This document shows positions 1 to 7,440 of a DNA stretch of 63,382 nt, in pieces; positions within the stretch are counted from its first letter, which is position 1; the number at the start of each line of letters is the position of its first letter. This stretch comes from an uncultured Lachnospiraceae bacterium (GTDB lineage Bacteria > Bacillota > Clostridia > Lachnospirales > Lachnospiraceae), in NCBI GenBank assembly GCA_947174495.1, contig CAMWJC010000009.1, forward strand, positions 1-63,382, given 5' to 3'. The notes under the pieces were generated by a model. That model ran no database searches. It was not told the origin of the DNA and saw only the letters and a program-made list of their open reading frames with translations. The position numbers and the translations under genes were made by a program.

Positions 1-64
1 AACTTGCAATAACTAGTAAGTTCCACTTTTAAAAATTATGCAATTAAAATTATATATAGGAAAA

Positions 65-96
65 TTATCCACAAATTATGCACAAATCTATCCACA
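65..96 (+). promoter_or_regulatory. Cluster of three DnaA-box-like sites
   Basis: Three 9-mers lie head to tail: TTATCCACA at 65-73, TTATGCACA at 76-84 and CTATCCACA at 88-96. The first two fit the TTATNCACA DnaA-box consensus exactly and the third differs by one base. Their starts are 11 and 12 bp apart, so they sit on one face of the helix. The DNA to the left (about 25-64) is very AT-rich. What they do is inference: DnaA control of the promoter that follows, a titration site, or a remnant of an origin. Confidence 0.5.
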
Positions 97-111
97 ATTT
101 TGCAAAATCCG

Positions 112-140
112 TTGACACTTGCAAAAAATCATGGTATTAT
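112..140 (+). promoter_or_regulatory. Strong sigma-A-type promoter for the small RNA and abi gene
   Basis: TTGACA at 112-117 and TATTAT at 135-140 are separated by 17 bp. The predicted start is about 147. It precedes the short terminated RNA, and readthrough would continue into the Abi gene. Confidence 0.75.
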
Positions 141-146
141 ATGAGC

Positions 147-229
147 ACTTAATAGTAATAATTTTTCATTTTTGTCATATAATATTTTGGAACGTACTCC
201 GGTGTCCTTCGGGCCCGGGGTCTTTTTTT
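147..229 (+). ncRNA. Candidate AbiF-associated small RNA (about 83 nt)
   Basis: The segment is bounded by a near-consensus promoter on the left and an intrinsic terminator on the right, and has no convincing reading frame. Its 5' half is AU-rich and its 3' end is a GC-rich hairpin followed by seven Us. It lies directly upstream of an Abi_2/AbiF-type HEPN gene that starts 12 nt after the U tract. Conserved RNAs next to AbiF genes are known and have been proposed to be the antitoxin of a toxin-antitoxin defence system. Assignment of this RNA to that class is inference from position and architecture. A plain transcription attenuator is the main alternative. Confidence 0.55.
196..229 (+). terminator. 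Intrinsic terminator between small RNA and abi gene
   Basis: ACTCCGG (196-202) pairs with CCGGGGT (215-221), with one T-G pair. After a bulged T, an inner GTCC/GGGC stem closes on a TTC loop. C222 and seven Ts (223-229) follow. It sits between the promoter and the Abi start codon, so Abi expression needs readthrough. Confidence 0.75.
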
Positions 230-241
230 GGGGGAAAATTT

Positions 242-1207
242 ATGTCTGATAAACCATTTAAAACCCATGACGAATTAATTGCGCTTCTCATTAGCCGTAA
301 TATTGACATATCCACTCCTGAGCAAAGAAGCTTTGCCAAGAAAGCTTTACAACATGAGGGCTACTATAATTTGATTAATGGATATAGCAAACTTTTCCTA
401 ATTACTACTGTTCCTGATGATACATATAAATCTGGAACAACCGTTGATGAAATTTATTCTCTCTACGATTTTGATAGAAAGTTAAGAAATATTATCTTTA
501 AATATATCTTATCGGTTGAGACCAACATAAAAAGCCTTATCGCTTATTATTTTCCTCAACAATATGGGCATGACAATTACATGCTTTATAATAATTTTGA
601 CACAAACAAGCGAGATGCAGATCAAAATATTACAACTGTCATTTCCGAATTTCAAAAACAAATTGCATCAAGAGCTAAAGATCCTAGCATATCCCACTAC
701 TTAAAGAAATATGGTTATGTCCCTCTTTGGGTATTAAACAACATACTTACACTTGGACAAATAAGTAAATTTTATAGTATCCTCAAGCAGCCTGACCGAC
801 AGAAGATTTCAAGGATTTTTCAAATAACTGATAATCAGTTAGAAAGTACACTATTCTATTTATCATCTATTCGGAATTTTTGTGCTCACGGAAACAGACT
901 ATATTGTTTTAGAACCAAGCGTCCCCTCATTGATTTTAGCGCGCATGCTGCTCTGAATATCCCTAAGTCAGATGGTTATGAATACGATTATGGAAAACGC
1001 GATTTATTTGCCTCCATGATAGCTTTAAGATATGTGCTGCCAAAATCCGATTACCTAAAACTAATAAAGGAAATCTACAGATTATTTAGTACCATTCGCC
1101 CCAAATTATCTACAATAAATGAAAATGATATTTTAAAAGAAATGGGATTTCCTATAGATTGGCGAAATCAATTAGCTTCACTGGTCAAAAGCAAATCTAA
1201 TATATAA
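242..1207 (+). CDS. Abi_2/AbiF-family HEPN ribonuclease (abortive infection toxin)
   Basis: This 321-residue protein matches the Abi_2 (AbiD/AbiF) family in its N-terminal layout, with a GYYNLINGYSKLF stretch near residue 45. It carries the HEPN signature R-X4-H as RNFCAH at residues 211-216, followed by GNR. HEPN proteins of this type are RNA-cleaving toxins in phage defence, and AbiF has been proposed as an ancestor of Cas13. An in-frame ATG at 119 exists, but the start at 242 is preferred: it has GGGGG seven bases upstream and gives the usual family N-terminus, whereas the upstream extension would run through the terminator hairpin. The gene follows a terminated small RNA. It is visibly more AT-rich than the genes to its right, which suggests horizontal acquisition. 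Family call is secure; toxin activity and RNA partnership are inferred. Confidence 0.85.
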   Translation: MSDKPFKTHDELIALLISRNIDISTPEQRSFAKKALQHEGYYNLINGYSKLFLITTVPDDTYKSGTTVDEIYSLYDFDRKLRNIIFKYILSVETNIKSLIAYYFPQQYGHDNYMLYNNFDTNKRDADQNITTVISEFQKQIASRAKDPSISHYLKKYGYVPLWVLNNILTLGQISKFYSILKQPDRQKISRIFQITDNQLESTLFYLSSIRNFCAHGNRLYCFRTKRPLIDFSAHAALNIPKSDGYEYDYGKRDLFASMIALRYVLPKSDYLKLIKEIYRLFSTIRPKLSTINENDILKEMGFPIDWRNQLASLVKSKSNI

Positions 1208-1247
1208 GGAAGGCCAGAATTGACCTTCCTTATATCGAGATGTCACA

Positions 1248-1886
1248 TCAGCTATCACACCTGCGCACCGGATGCCGGATCACCGTCCGCAGCTTCTCTT
1301 CTGCCGCCTTTCTGGGGTCGCTTAAATAAATCTCCTGATGAAAGCGTCCCCCGGAAAAGTCCGGAACATATCCGTTTTCTTTGACGTAAAGCTCCATAAG
1401 CCGAATGGTCTCCGGCTCCATATCGTAGCTGCCAATGTGCATGCATTGCACACATATTCCTGCCTCATAGGTCAAAAATTCTACTTTTGAAAAATCTTTT
1501 TTCTTTTTCTCCGTTGCTTCTTGAATTGCCCAATCAAAATCTTCCTTTTTCACAAAATCCGGAAGCCGGATCATGGAAATCCACTTGAAATCCTCCTTAT
1601 GGGCATAGTCAATCCCCTCCGTATTTTCCTGCCACCAAAGTCCTTCCAGCGGCGGGACCACATAAGAAAAATATCCGTCAATCTTATAGCTCCCTTTGTA
1701 GCTCATCTTGATGGTAAAAGCAATGGCATACAGCATCTGAAGTGCGGCTTTGTATTCTCCCTCCGGTTCGTTGGGGTCTCCCTTTCCCCGGACAGCAATA
1801 TAATTCATCTTGGGAATTTCAATAATGGACGGCTTCTTTGGCGGCATATAAAATTCCCGGTATTCTTTCTTATAATCAAAAGACAT
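1248..1886 (-). CDS. GyrI-like small-molecule-binding domain protein
   Basis: This 212-residue soluble protein resembles the stand-alone GyrI-like (AraC effector-binding-like) proteins common in Firmicutes. The N-terminus has a PPKKPSIIEIPKMNYIAVRG segment, typical of the family, and a Trp-rich middle (GLWWQ) that in relatives lines a ligand pocket. No DNA-binding domain is present. ATGTC at 1886 has a GGAGAGAA ribosome site. It is the last gene of a minus-strand set with an MmcQ/YjbR protein (75 bp upstream), a GNAT/YoaP protein and a WYL regulator. Such WYL/GyrI-like neighbours suggest a response to a small molecule or toxic compound. Ligand unknown. Confidence 0.85.
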   Translation of the reverse strand: MSFDYKKEYREFYMPPKKPSIIEIPKMNYIAVRGKGDPNEPEGEYKAALQMLYAIAFTIKMSYKGSYKIDGYFSYVVPPLEGLWWQENTEGIDYAHKEDFKWISMIRLPDFVKKEDFDWAIQEATEKKKKDFSKVEFLTYEAGICVQCMHIGSYDMEPETIRLMELYVKENGYVPDFSGGRFHQEIYLSDPRKAAEEKLRTVIRHPVRRCDS

Positions 1887-1961
1887 TTCTCTCCACCCTT
1901 TCTGATCTCATTCCGACCTTAAAATGCTTTTCTAATCTCGTCCCTGCCATAAAATGCTTCC

Positions 1962-2324
1962 TTATTCACCCAACAGTTCCTGCTGTTTCTTTTTGCTGAA
2001 TCCTCTAAGCACCAACTGATAAGACTTGTCCAGCATATCCTTCAGCAGTTCATCCGGAACCTGTCCATCCGGCTTTACAGAATTCCAGTGTATTTTGTTC
2101 ATGTAATAGCCGGGAATGATATCCTCATACTGCGAACGTAAGAAATCTCCTTCCGACGGTTCCAGTTTCAGAGTAATATAGTAAGGCTCATTTTGCTCAT
2201 TCAAGCAGACTGCTGCAAACATTTTTCCACCGATCTGATAACGTATCCAATTCCAGTCCGCCTGAAGATCTTTCGTCACTCCTTTTTTCTGCAACAAAAA
2301 TTCATCAATCCAGTCGTATCTCAT
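1962..2324 (-). CDS. MmcQ/YjbR family protein
   Basis: This is a 120-residue protein with the CyaY-like fold of the MmcQ/YjbR family. The KMFAAV strand near residue 34, the ITLKLEP strand and the NKIHWNSV motif are characteristic. Family members are small cytoplasmic proteins, some annotated as DNA-binding, with no settled function. Its length is normal. The start at 2324 has a GGAGGAGA site. It lies between the GNAT/YoaP gene and the GyrI-like gene on the same strand; a strong hairpin (2348-2383) stands between it and the upstream gene and could reduce or process the transcript. Confidence 0.85.
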   Translation of the reverse strand: MRYDWIDEFLLQKKGVTKDLQADWNWIRYQIGGKMFAAVCLNEQNEPYYITLKLEPSEGDFLRSQYEDIIPGYYMNKIHWNSVKPDGQVPDELLKDMLDKSYQLVLRGFSKKKQQELLGE

Positions 2325-2347
2325 CCTCGTATTCTCCTCCTTCCTTA

Positions 2348-2383
2348 GTCAACACCCCGGGGCAAAGCATCGAGGGTGTTGAC
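2348..2383 (-). repeat. Perfect 10-bp inverted repeat with 16-nt loop inside the operon
   Basis: GTCAACACCC (2348-2357) and GGGTGTTGAC (2374-2383) are perfect complements around a 16-nt loop. No U tract follows on the minus strand, so it is not a classical terminator. It lies in the gap between two operon genes and may serve transcript processing or stability. Confidence 0.6.
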
Positions 2384-2428
2384 CCTTGCGGCAATCGCCA
2401 AATATCCATGCAAGCATACCCACTTGGC

Positions 2429-3205
2429 TCATTGCTCGTGGGAATCCATTTTCAGCTGTGTCAAAATCTTCTCAAACTTCTTCTCGGACAAAATTTCATG
2501 GGTCAGAAATTCTCCATTATAAAACAAGCTGTAGGTGGTAAAAGGGCTGGCCGCATTCTGCGCTTCCTCGCGGGTGAGAATTGGCACTGCCGTAAAATCC
2601 AGATTTTTTTCTTTGGCTATGTCTGCAATCAGCGGAGCATATTTTGCCGTAAAAGGGCACTGACTGGTATAATAAAGCACAAATCCTTTCGGCATGTCCT
2701 CCCGTTTTTTGTCTTTTACCTGAGATTTGAACTTTGGCTTTTCGGCTGTCTCTGCAAATGGCAGGTACATCAGTTCAAAATAGGGATCAGCCACATCCGC
2801 CATCTTAAATCCTTTATACTTCAGATAAGCAGGATCAGCCAAAAATCCCATCTTCTTTTTGGAAGACAAAATCACCAGGCCATTCTTTTGCTTCTCTCTG
2901 CTGTCCCTGATGCATTCTTCCAACAGCTGATTGGAGTGTCCCTGTCCTTTCCATTGCCCTGACACCCACAGACAGTCAATATACATGTATCCTTCTGCTT
3001 CCACAGGCGCCCACGCATATTCCGCCGGGATGTATTCGATAAAGCATTTTCCTCTCACATTCCCCTTCAAAAAGACCAACCCTTCATCCAGCCGTTCTCT
3101 GAGCCACGCCTTTTTCGACATTACCTGAATATCCTTATTGTTGGCAATAGCGCAGCAAATATGTTCCTCCTCAAGATTTTCCTTAGTCAGTCTGATCAGT
3201 TCCAT
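2429..3205 (-). CDS. GNAT acetyltransferase with YoaP-type C-terminal domain
   Basis: The protein has two domains. Residues about 1-150 are a GNAT fold: IDCLWVSGQWKGQGHSNQLL carries the acetyl-CoA-binding R/Q-x-x-G-x-G/A-like motif in variant form (GQWKGQGHS). Residues about 175-258 form a thioredoxin-like YoaP domain beginning KGFVLYYTSQCPF. The substrate is unknown. The chosen ATG at 3205 has an AGAGGAGGAA site; a start 12 codons earlier is possible but lacks one. The start overlaps the end of the WYL regulator gene by 23 bp, suggesting translational coupling. Confidence 0.85.
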   Translation of the reverse strand: MELIRLTKENLEEEHICCAIANNKDIQVMSKKAWLRERLDEGLVFLKGNVRGKCFIEYIPAEYAWAPVEAEGYMYIDCLWVSGQWKGQGHSNQLLEECIRDSREKQKNGLVILSSKKKMGFLADPAYLKYKGFKMADVADPYFELMYLPFAETAEKPKFKSQVKDKKREDMPKGFVLYYTSQCPFTAKYAPLIADIAKEKNLDFTAVPILTREEAQNAASPFTTYSLFYNGEFLTHEILSEKKFEKILTQLKMDSHEQ

Positions 3206-4139
3206 CCGTTTCCTCCTCTTTATACACTTCATACTCCTCATACTTGTCCTGCATTTTCCGGATTGCTTTTTTCAGCTCCTCCCGAATTTCCACAGGTTCC
3301 AGAAGCACCGCCTTCTCTCGGAAAGACAACAGCCATGTGATCAGGTTTTCTTTATCTGTATAGTCCGCCTGAAAAAGCAGCTTTCCGTTGTCCAGCTCCC
3401 GAAAGCTTTCCGTTCCGAATTCCTCCACCAGCCTCCATTTGCAGTCCGGTTCAAAAACAGCCTTCACCCGGATACCTCCCGGAAATATCTTTTCGTCTTG
3501 AAGATCCGGCACAGGCGCCTTTCGTTTCTCAAATTTATTTCCGCTAAGACATAAGTCTTCCATACGATTCAGCTTAAAAAGGCGAAAGTCCTTTCTTGTC
3601 TTGCACCAGCCCCACACATACCAGCTTGACCAGCGGAAGATCAAATAATAGGGCTCAATAATTCTTCTGTTTTCTCCTTTGGGGGAATAATAGCAAAAAT
3701 CAAGTTCTATACACCCATCAATTCCCTTACGGATCATCTCGATCTTGGGAGCAAGGGAATTTTTATACCAGGATGAAAGATCAATCAGCACCGACTGATT
3801 TCCTGTCATAAAATCAGAAGAACCGGCGGACAGCTTCTCCATAAGCTGTCCGTAGCGGTTGGTTCCGTTTATGCTGTCCAGACTCCGCAGTCCGGCAAGG
3901 ATATCCTGCATTTCCACGTTGGTCAGCAGCGTCCGGTTCATCTTATAGCCTTCCATGATGCAGATACCTCCGCCCTGTCCCTGTCTGGTGACTATGGGAA
4001 TCCCTGCCATACACAGCTCCTCAATATCCCTGTTAATGGTTCGCCTGGAAACTTCAAAGCATTCCGCCAATTCCGGAGCTGTTACTGTATCCTTTTGTAA
4101 TAGAATGGATAAAATCCCTATCAGACGTTCTATCTTCAT
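3183..4139 (-). CDS. YafY/WYL-domain transcriptional regulator
   Basis: The N-terminal winged helix-turn-helix (about residues 3-55, with VSRRTINRDIEEL as the recognition region) is followed by a WYL sensor domain (about 130-215) containing SSWYVWGWC, and a C-terminal WCX-like extension. WYL regulators bind nucleic acids or nucleotides and often control stress or defence genes, but YafY-type members also act as ordinary autoregulators. The start at 4139 (MKIERL) has an AAAGGAAAG site; a start seven codons upstream lacks one. It is the first gene of the four-gene minus-strand set ending at 1248 and probably controls it. Confidence 0.9.
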   Translation of the reverse strand: MKIERLIGILSILLQKDTVTAPELAECFEVSRRTINRDIEELCMAGIPIVTRQGQGGGICIMEGYKMNRTLLTNVEMQDILAGLRSLDSINGTNRYGQLMEKLSAGSSDFMTGNQSVLIDLSSWYKNSLAPKIEMIRKGIDGCIELDFCYYSPKGENRRIIEPYYLIFRWSSWYVWGWCKTRKDFRLFKLNRMEDLCLSGNKFEKRKAPVPDLQDEKIFPGGIRVKAVFEPDCKWRLVEEFGTESFRELDNGKLLFQADYTDKENLITWLLSFREKAVLLEPVEIREELKKAIRKMQDKYEEYEVYKEEETDGTDQTD

Positions 4140-4242
4140 ATCTTCTTTCCTTTGTCTCATTGTATCAGATCAAACACGACATCTGTTCGTCATGTTTATT
4201 ACAAATGCCCAAATTCCCATCTGCTTTGTTACTGTCCATGGA

Positions 4243-5316
4243 CTACACCGCAAACACTATACTTTGCAGATATTCTATAAAGTTTCCGCCGATAATGCAT
4301 TTTAGTTCCTGCTCGTTCATCCCCCTCTGTAAAAGGGCAGCAGTAAGAAGCGGTATCTGTCCGTGGTGAAGCAAACAATCATCTCTCTCTGTAAGAATCC
4401 GCCCATTAAGCGCCGCTCTGGCCATGTCGTAGGAATCACACAGATCAAACCCATAGCCCACATGCTTTGCGCCAATCCTTTCCACCTCGTACTCAATATG
4501 ACGGCAAAGCATTTCCAGATGATTTCCGGCCTCGGAACCGGCAATATATTTACATCCGTTTACACCCATAATTCCACCCTGCGCCGCCAGCGCTTCCATC
4601 TGTTCATCGGTCAGATTTCTGTAATTATCAAAGATATGTCTGCTGCCGGAATGCGTGGCAATAAAAGGCCTCTTTGCGATTTGGCACACCTGATCAAATC
4701 CCTCATCATTCAAATGGCTGACATCCAAAAACATGGATTTCTCTTCCATGCGCTTAATAACTTCCACGCCAATCTCCGTCAGCCCACCCGGTATCTGCCG
4801 ATGCTCCAGTGCCTTACAGCATCCGTTTCCCAGCTTATTCGGTCTGCTCCACGTAAGAGCGCAGCCCCGCACCCCCATCTCATAAAGCCGGTCCAAACAG
4901 GAAATGTCCTCCCCTATGCAGTCAAGCCCTTCCATATAAATCAGAATGCCAATCTTCTTTTCCGCCAACACCCGGTTCAGATCTGCTCCGTCGAAAACAA
5001 GGATAACATCCGAAAGCTCTTTCACGTCCTCCTTGAGCGCCCGGATTTGGTCAAGTGCGTTTTCCCATCCCGGCGCCGGTTCCCCCTCCTTCTGCTGCAC
5101 AAGCTCACCGTTTTCCACATAAATGGAGGAAAAGACCAGGCGGAGCCCCGCTTCTTTAAAATGTTTCAGATAATGATTTTTCACCACATCTCTCTCACCG
5201 TTCTTATTCCGAAGAAGAATCTCACCGGCAAGATCCAGATGGGCATCCACCACCGGATGGGCCGTGTGAAGCGCTACTGCTTTTTCCAGGTAATTCTGTT
5301 TTACTTTAATATCCAT
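4243..5316 (-). CDS. Membrane dipeptidase family protein (peptidase M19)
   Basis: This is a zinc dipeptidase of the renal dipeptidase/M19 family, 357 residues, close to the usual length. Metal ligands are visible as HLD (H26, D28), the Glu of EGLDCIG, the His of DVSHLND, the His of ATHSGSRH and the Asp of GYGFD. It likely cleaves dipeptides with broad specificity, in the cytoplasm because no signal peptide is seen. The start at 5316 is chosen for its AGGGGAAAG site; an upstream in-frame extension of 39 codons would cross the terminator of the preceding gene. Confidence 0.9.
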   Translation of the reverse strand: MDIKVKQNYLEKAVALHTAHPVVDAHLDLAGEILLRNKNGERDVVKNHYLKHFKEAGLRLVFSSIYVENGELVQQKEGEPAPGWENALDQIRALKEDVKELSDVILVFDGADLNRVLAEKKIGILIYMEGLDCIGEDISCLDRLYEMGVRGCALTWSRPNKLGNGCCKALEHRQIPGGLTEIGVEVIKRMEEKSMFLDVSHLNDEGFDQVCQIAKRPFIATHSGSRHIFDNYRNLTDEQMEALAAQGGIMGVNGCKYIAGSEAGNHLEMLCRHIEYEVERIGAKHVGYGFDLCDSYDMARAALNGRILTERDDCLLHHGQIPLLTAALLQRGMNEQELKCIIGGNFIEYLQSIVFAV

Positions 5317-5342
5317 ATCGCTTTCCCCTATATGATATATGA

Positions 5343-5377
5343 CAAGAAAAGGTGCACCGGAAACCTCCAATGCACCT
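5343..5377 (-). terminator. Intrinsic terminator after the DHH phosphoesterase gene
   Basis: Read on the minus strand, AGGTGCA at 5377-5371 pairs with TGCACCT at 5356-5350, with further inner pairing to about 12 bp, and is followed by TTTTCTT (5349-5343). It separates the DHH gene from the dipeptidase gene. Confidence 0.8.
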
Positions 5378-5407
5378 ATCTTTTCTTTTACATTATTTAT
5401 ATGCGAT

Positions 5408-6322
5408 TTACTTCCAGTTGACCAGCTCTTCAATCATCTTTGGCAGCTCTGTGTCCATGTTCTCATCCGTGAACTGGCAGGTTCCCACAGCCTTATGTCC
5501 GCCGCCGCCGTATTTCAGCATCAGGCTTCCCACATCCACATTGGAGGTACGGTTTAAAATGCTGTAGCCCACTGCGGCCGAGCAACCCTTTCCGCCCTTG
5601 CCGTTTACAATCCATACGGAAATATTCTGCTCCGGATACATGCTGTAGATCATAAAACGGTTTCCGGAGTAAATGGGATCTACGCCACGAAGATCAGAAA
5701 TAATAACATCCTTCTCAACACGCGTATTGGCTCTCACCATCTCTTTAAATTTTTCTGTCTGCTCAAAATATACTTCAATACGTTCTTTCACATCCGGCAG
5801 GCTCAAAATTTCATCTGTGTTCATAGTACGGCATGCCTGCATCAGTTCCTCCATCAGACGGTAATTGGGAATCGTGAAATTACGCCATCTTCCCAGTCCG
5901 GTTCTGGGATCCATCAAAAATCCAACTAAGATCCATCCGGTCGGATTTTGAACCTCATCAATAGTCAGATTACCGGAGTCCACCTTATCAACCGCAACCA
6001 TCATCTCATCAAAATGTGCAAAGCGCTCATGGCCTCCATAATACTCATAAATGATTCTTGCACAGGACGGCGTGATCCTGCTTTCGCCTTTATACTTTCC
6101 CGCTAACTGCTGGCGCTCATGCTCGCTGGAATGATGGTCAAACCATAGTCCGCATCCTTCTACATAAGGTACGTTTGCAAGAACATCATTTTCATCCACC
6201 GGAACCAGTCCATCCTGCAGATCCTTGGGATGTGCAAAAGTCCAAGAATCAATAATCCCCGCCTCCAGCAACAATGTACCGCAGGCAAGTCCGTCAAAAT
6301 CGGAACGTGTCACTAACCTCAT
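5408..6322 (-). CDS. DHH/DHHA1 family phosphoesterase
   Basis: The N-terminal DHH domain shows the metal-binding motifs SDFDG (residues 7-11) and FDHHSSE (61-67). The C-terminal DHHA1 domain ends with GGGGHKAVGTC near residue 270. At 304 residues it has the size of exopolyphosphatase-like or nanoRNA/pAp-phosphatase-like DHH proteins, without membrane or GGDEF parts. The substrate (short oligonucleotides, pAp or cyclic dinucleotide product) cannot be told from the sequence. GGAGG lies 12 bases before the ATG. It is followed by its own terminator. Confidence 0.88.
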   Translation of the reverse strand: MRLVTRSDFDGLACGTLLLEAGIIDSWTFAHPKDLQDGLVPVDENDVLANVPYVEGCGLWFDHHSSEHERQQLAGKYKGESRITPSCARIIYEYYGGHERFAHFDEMMVAVDKVDSGNLTIDEVQNPTGWILVGFLMDPRTGLGRWRNFTIPNYRLMEELMQACRTMNTDEILSLPDVKERIEVYFEQTEKFKEMVRANTRVEKDVIISDLRGVDPIYSGNRFMIYSMYPEQNISVWIVNGKGGKGCSAAVGYSILNRTSNVDVGSLMLKYGGGGHKAVGTCQFTDENMDTELPKMIEELVNWK

Positions 6323-6370
6323 AGTAATTGTAAACCTCCATTCTTCTCAATCTATATATTAAATATAGCT

Positions 6371-7369
6371 TTACTTTTCAAGATCAACTTTCTTTAACAA
6401 TTCACGAATGTCCTCCACGGACAGCCATTCCGTGTTATTTCCCGAACTGTAAGAAAAGCCATCCTCCACCTTTTTGCCGTTGGTGTTGATCTTTTGCTTG
6501 TCATTCCAGATCACCTGGGGATAAACAATGAAGTGTGTGTCATACTCATAGGTGTTGGCGGAATCCTCCACTGTTACCATGATCTCATGAAGCTTCTCGC
6601 CGGGCCGGATGCCGATTTCAGGCATTTTGCAATCGGGAAGCATTGCCTTCGCAAGATCTGTCACCTTAAACGATGGCAGCTTGCTGATAAAGGTTTCTCC
6701 GCCGGTAGCCTCTTCCAACGCTTTGATTACCAGCTCAACCCCCTGAGTCAGGCTGATCCAGAAACGGGTCATCCGATAATCGGTAATGGGAAGCTCATCG
6801 CCGCCATTTTTAATAATGTTATGGAAAAGGGGAATGATAGAACCTCTGCTCCCCGCCACATTTCCGTAACGCACAATTGAAAAATTAATGTCCTTATTGC
6901 CCGCATAAGCATTGGCTGCAATAAACAGCTTATCCGATACCAGCTTCGTGCCTCCGTAAAGATTCACAGGATTGACTGCCTTATCGGTGGAAAGCGCAAC
7001 AACCTTCTTTACATTAGAATCCAGAGCCGCATCAATCACATTTTGTGCGCCGTGGATATTGGTCTTAATTGCTTCGTTGGGATTATACTCACAGGCGGGA
7101 ACCTGCTTAAGCGCAGCCGCATGAATCACATAATCCACTCCCTCAAAAGCTCTCTTGAGCCTCTCTTTATCTCTTACGTCACCGATAAAAAACCTGAGCT
7201 TGTCAGAATACTCCTTAAACTCTCCCTGCATGAGCATCTGCTTAAACTCATCTCTGGAATAAATAATGATTTTCTTCGGATTGTAATGTGTCAGCACATA
7301 CTTTGTAAAACACTTACCAAAAGACCCTGTCCCTCCGGTAATGAGAATTGTTTTATTGTCCAATAACAT
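6371..7369 (-). CDS. pseB: UDP-N-acetylglucosamine 4,6-dehydratase-like nucleotide-sugar enzyme
   Basis: This extended short-chain dehydrogenase begins with the NAD-binding Rossmann motif TGGTGSFG (about residues 10-17). It has the Polysacc_synt_2 pattern of PseB/FlaA1-type inverting 4,6-dehydratases: HAAALKQVPACEYNP, the STDKAVNPVNLYGGTK active-site region (a catalytic Asp-Lys pair in place of Tyr in this subfamily), and RYGNVAGSRGS. The likely reaction gives a 4-keto-6-deoxy UDP-HexNAc for surface glycans or protein glycosylation. The ATG at 7369 has GGAGG seven bases upstream. It has its own promoter in the 71-bp gap. It stands apart from the exopolysaccharide operon but may feed it. Confidence 0.85.
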   Translation of the reverse strand: MLLDNKTILITGGTGSFGKCFTKYVLTHYNPKKIIIYSRDEFKQMLMQGEFKEYSDKLRFFIGDVRDKERLKRAFEGVDYVIHAAALKQVPACEYNPNEAIKTNIHGAQNVIDAALDSNVKKVVALSTDKAVNPVNLYGGTKLVSDKLFIAANAYAGNKDINFSIVRYGNVAGSRGSIIPLFHNIIKNGGDELPITDYRMTRFWISLTQGVELVIKALEEATGGETFISKLPSFKVTDLAKAMLPDCKMPEIGIRPGEKLHEIMVTVEDSANTYEYDTHFIVYPQVIWNDKQKINTNGKKVEDGFSYSSGNNTEWLSVEDIRELLKKVDLEK

Positions 7370-7408
7370 AAACTGCCTCCGATATTGTTTTCTTTCTTTG
7401 CCAAAACC

Positions 7409-7437
7409 AGTATAGCATAAAATATTCACAACAGCAA
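7409..7437 (-). promoter_or_regulatory. Promoter of the nucleotide-sugar dehydratase gene
   Basis: On the minus strand TTGCTG (7437-7432) and TATACT (7414-7409) are 17 bp apart, 40 bp before the start codon and just past the end of the upstream gene. Confidence 0.6.
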
Positions 7438-7440
7438 TTT

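Noticed and set aside
119-241. Longer in-frame start for the Abi protein
   Set aside because: It would begin inside the promoter, run through the terminator hairpin and add a hydrophobic stretch not found in the family; the start at 242 has a ribosome site.
4363-5421. Long plus-strand open frame of 352 codons
   Set aside because: It is antisense to the M19 dipeptidase gene, which has all its metal-binding motifs, and has no ribosome site or known family pattern.
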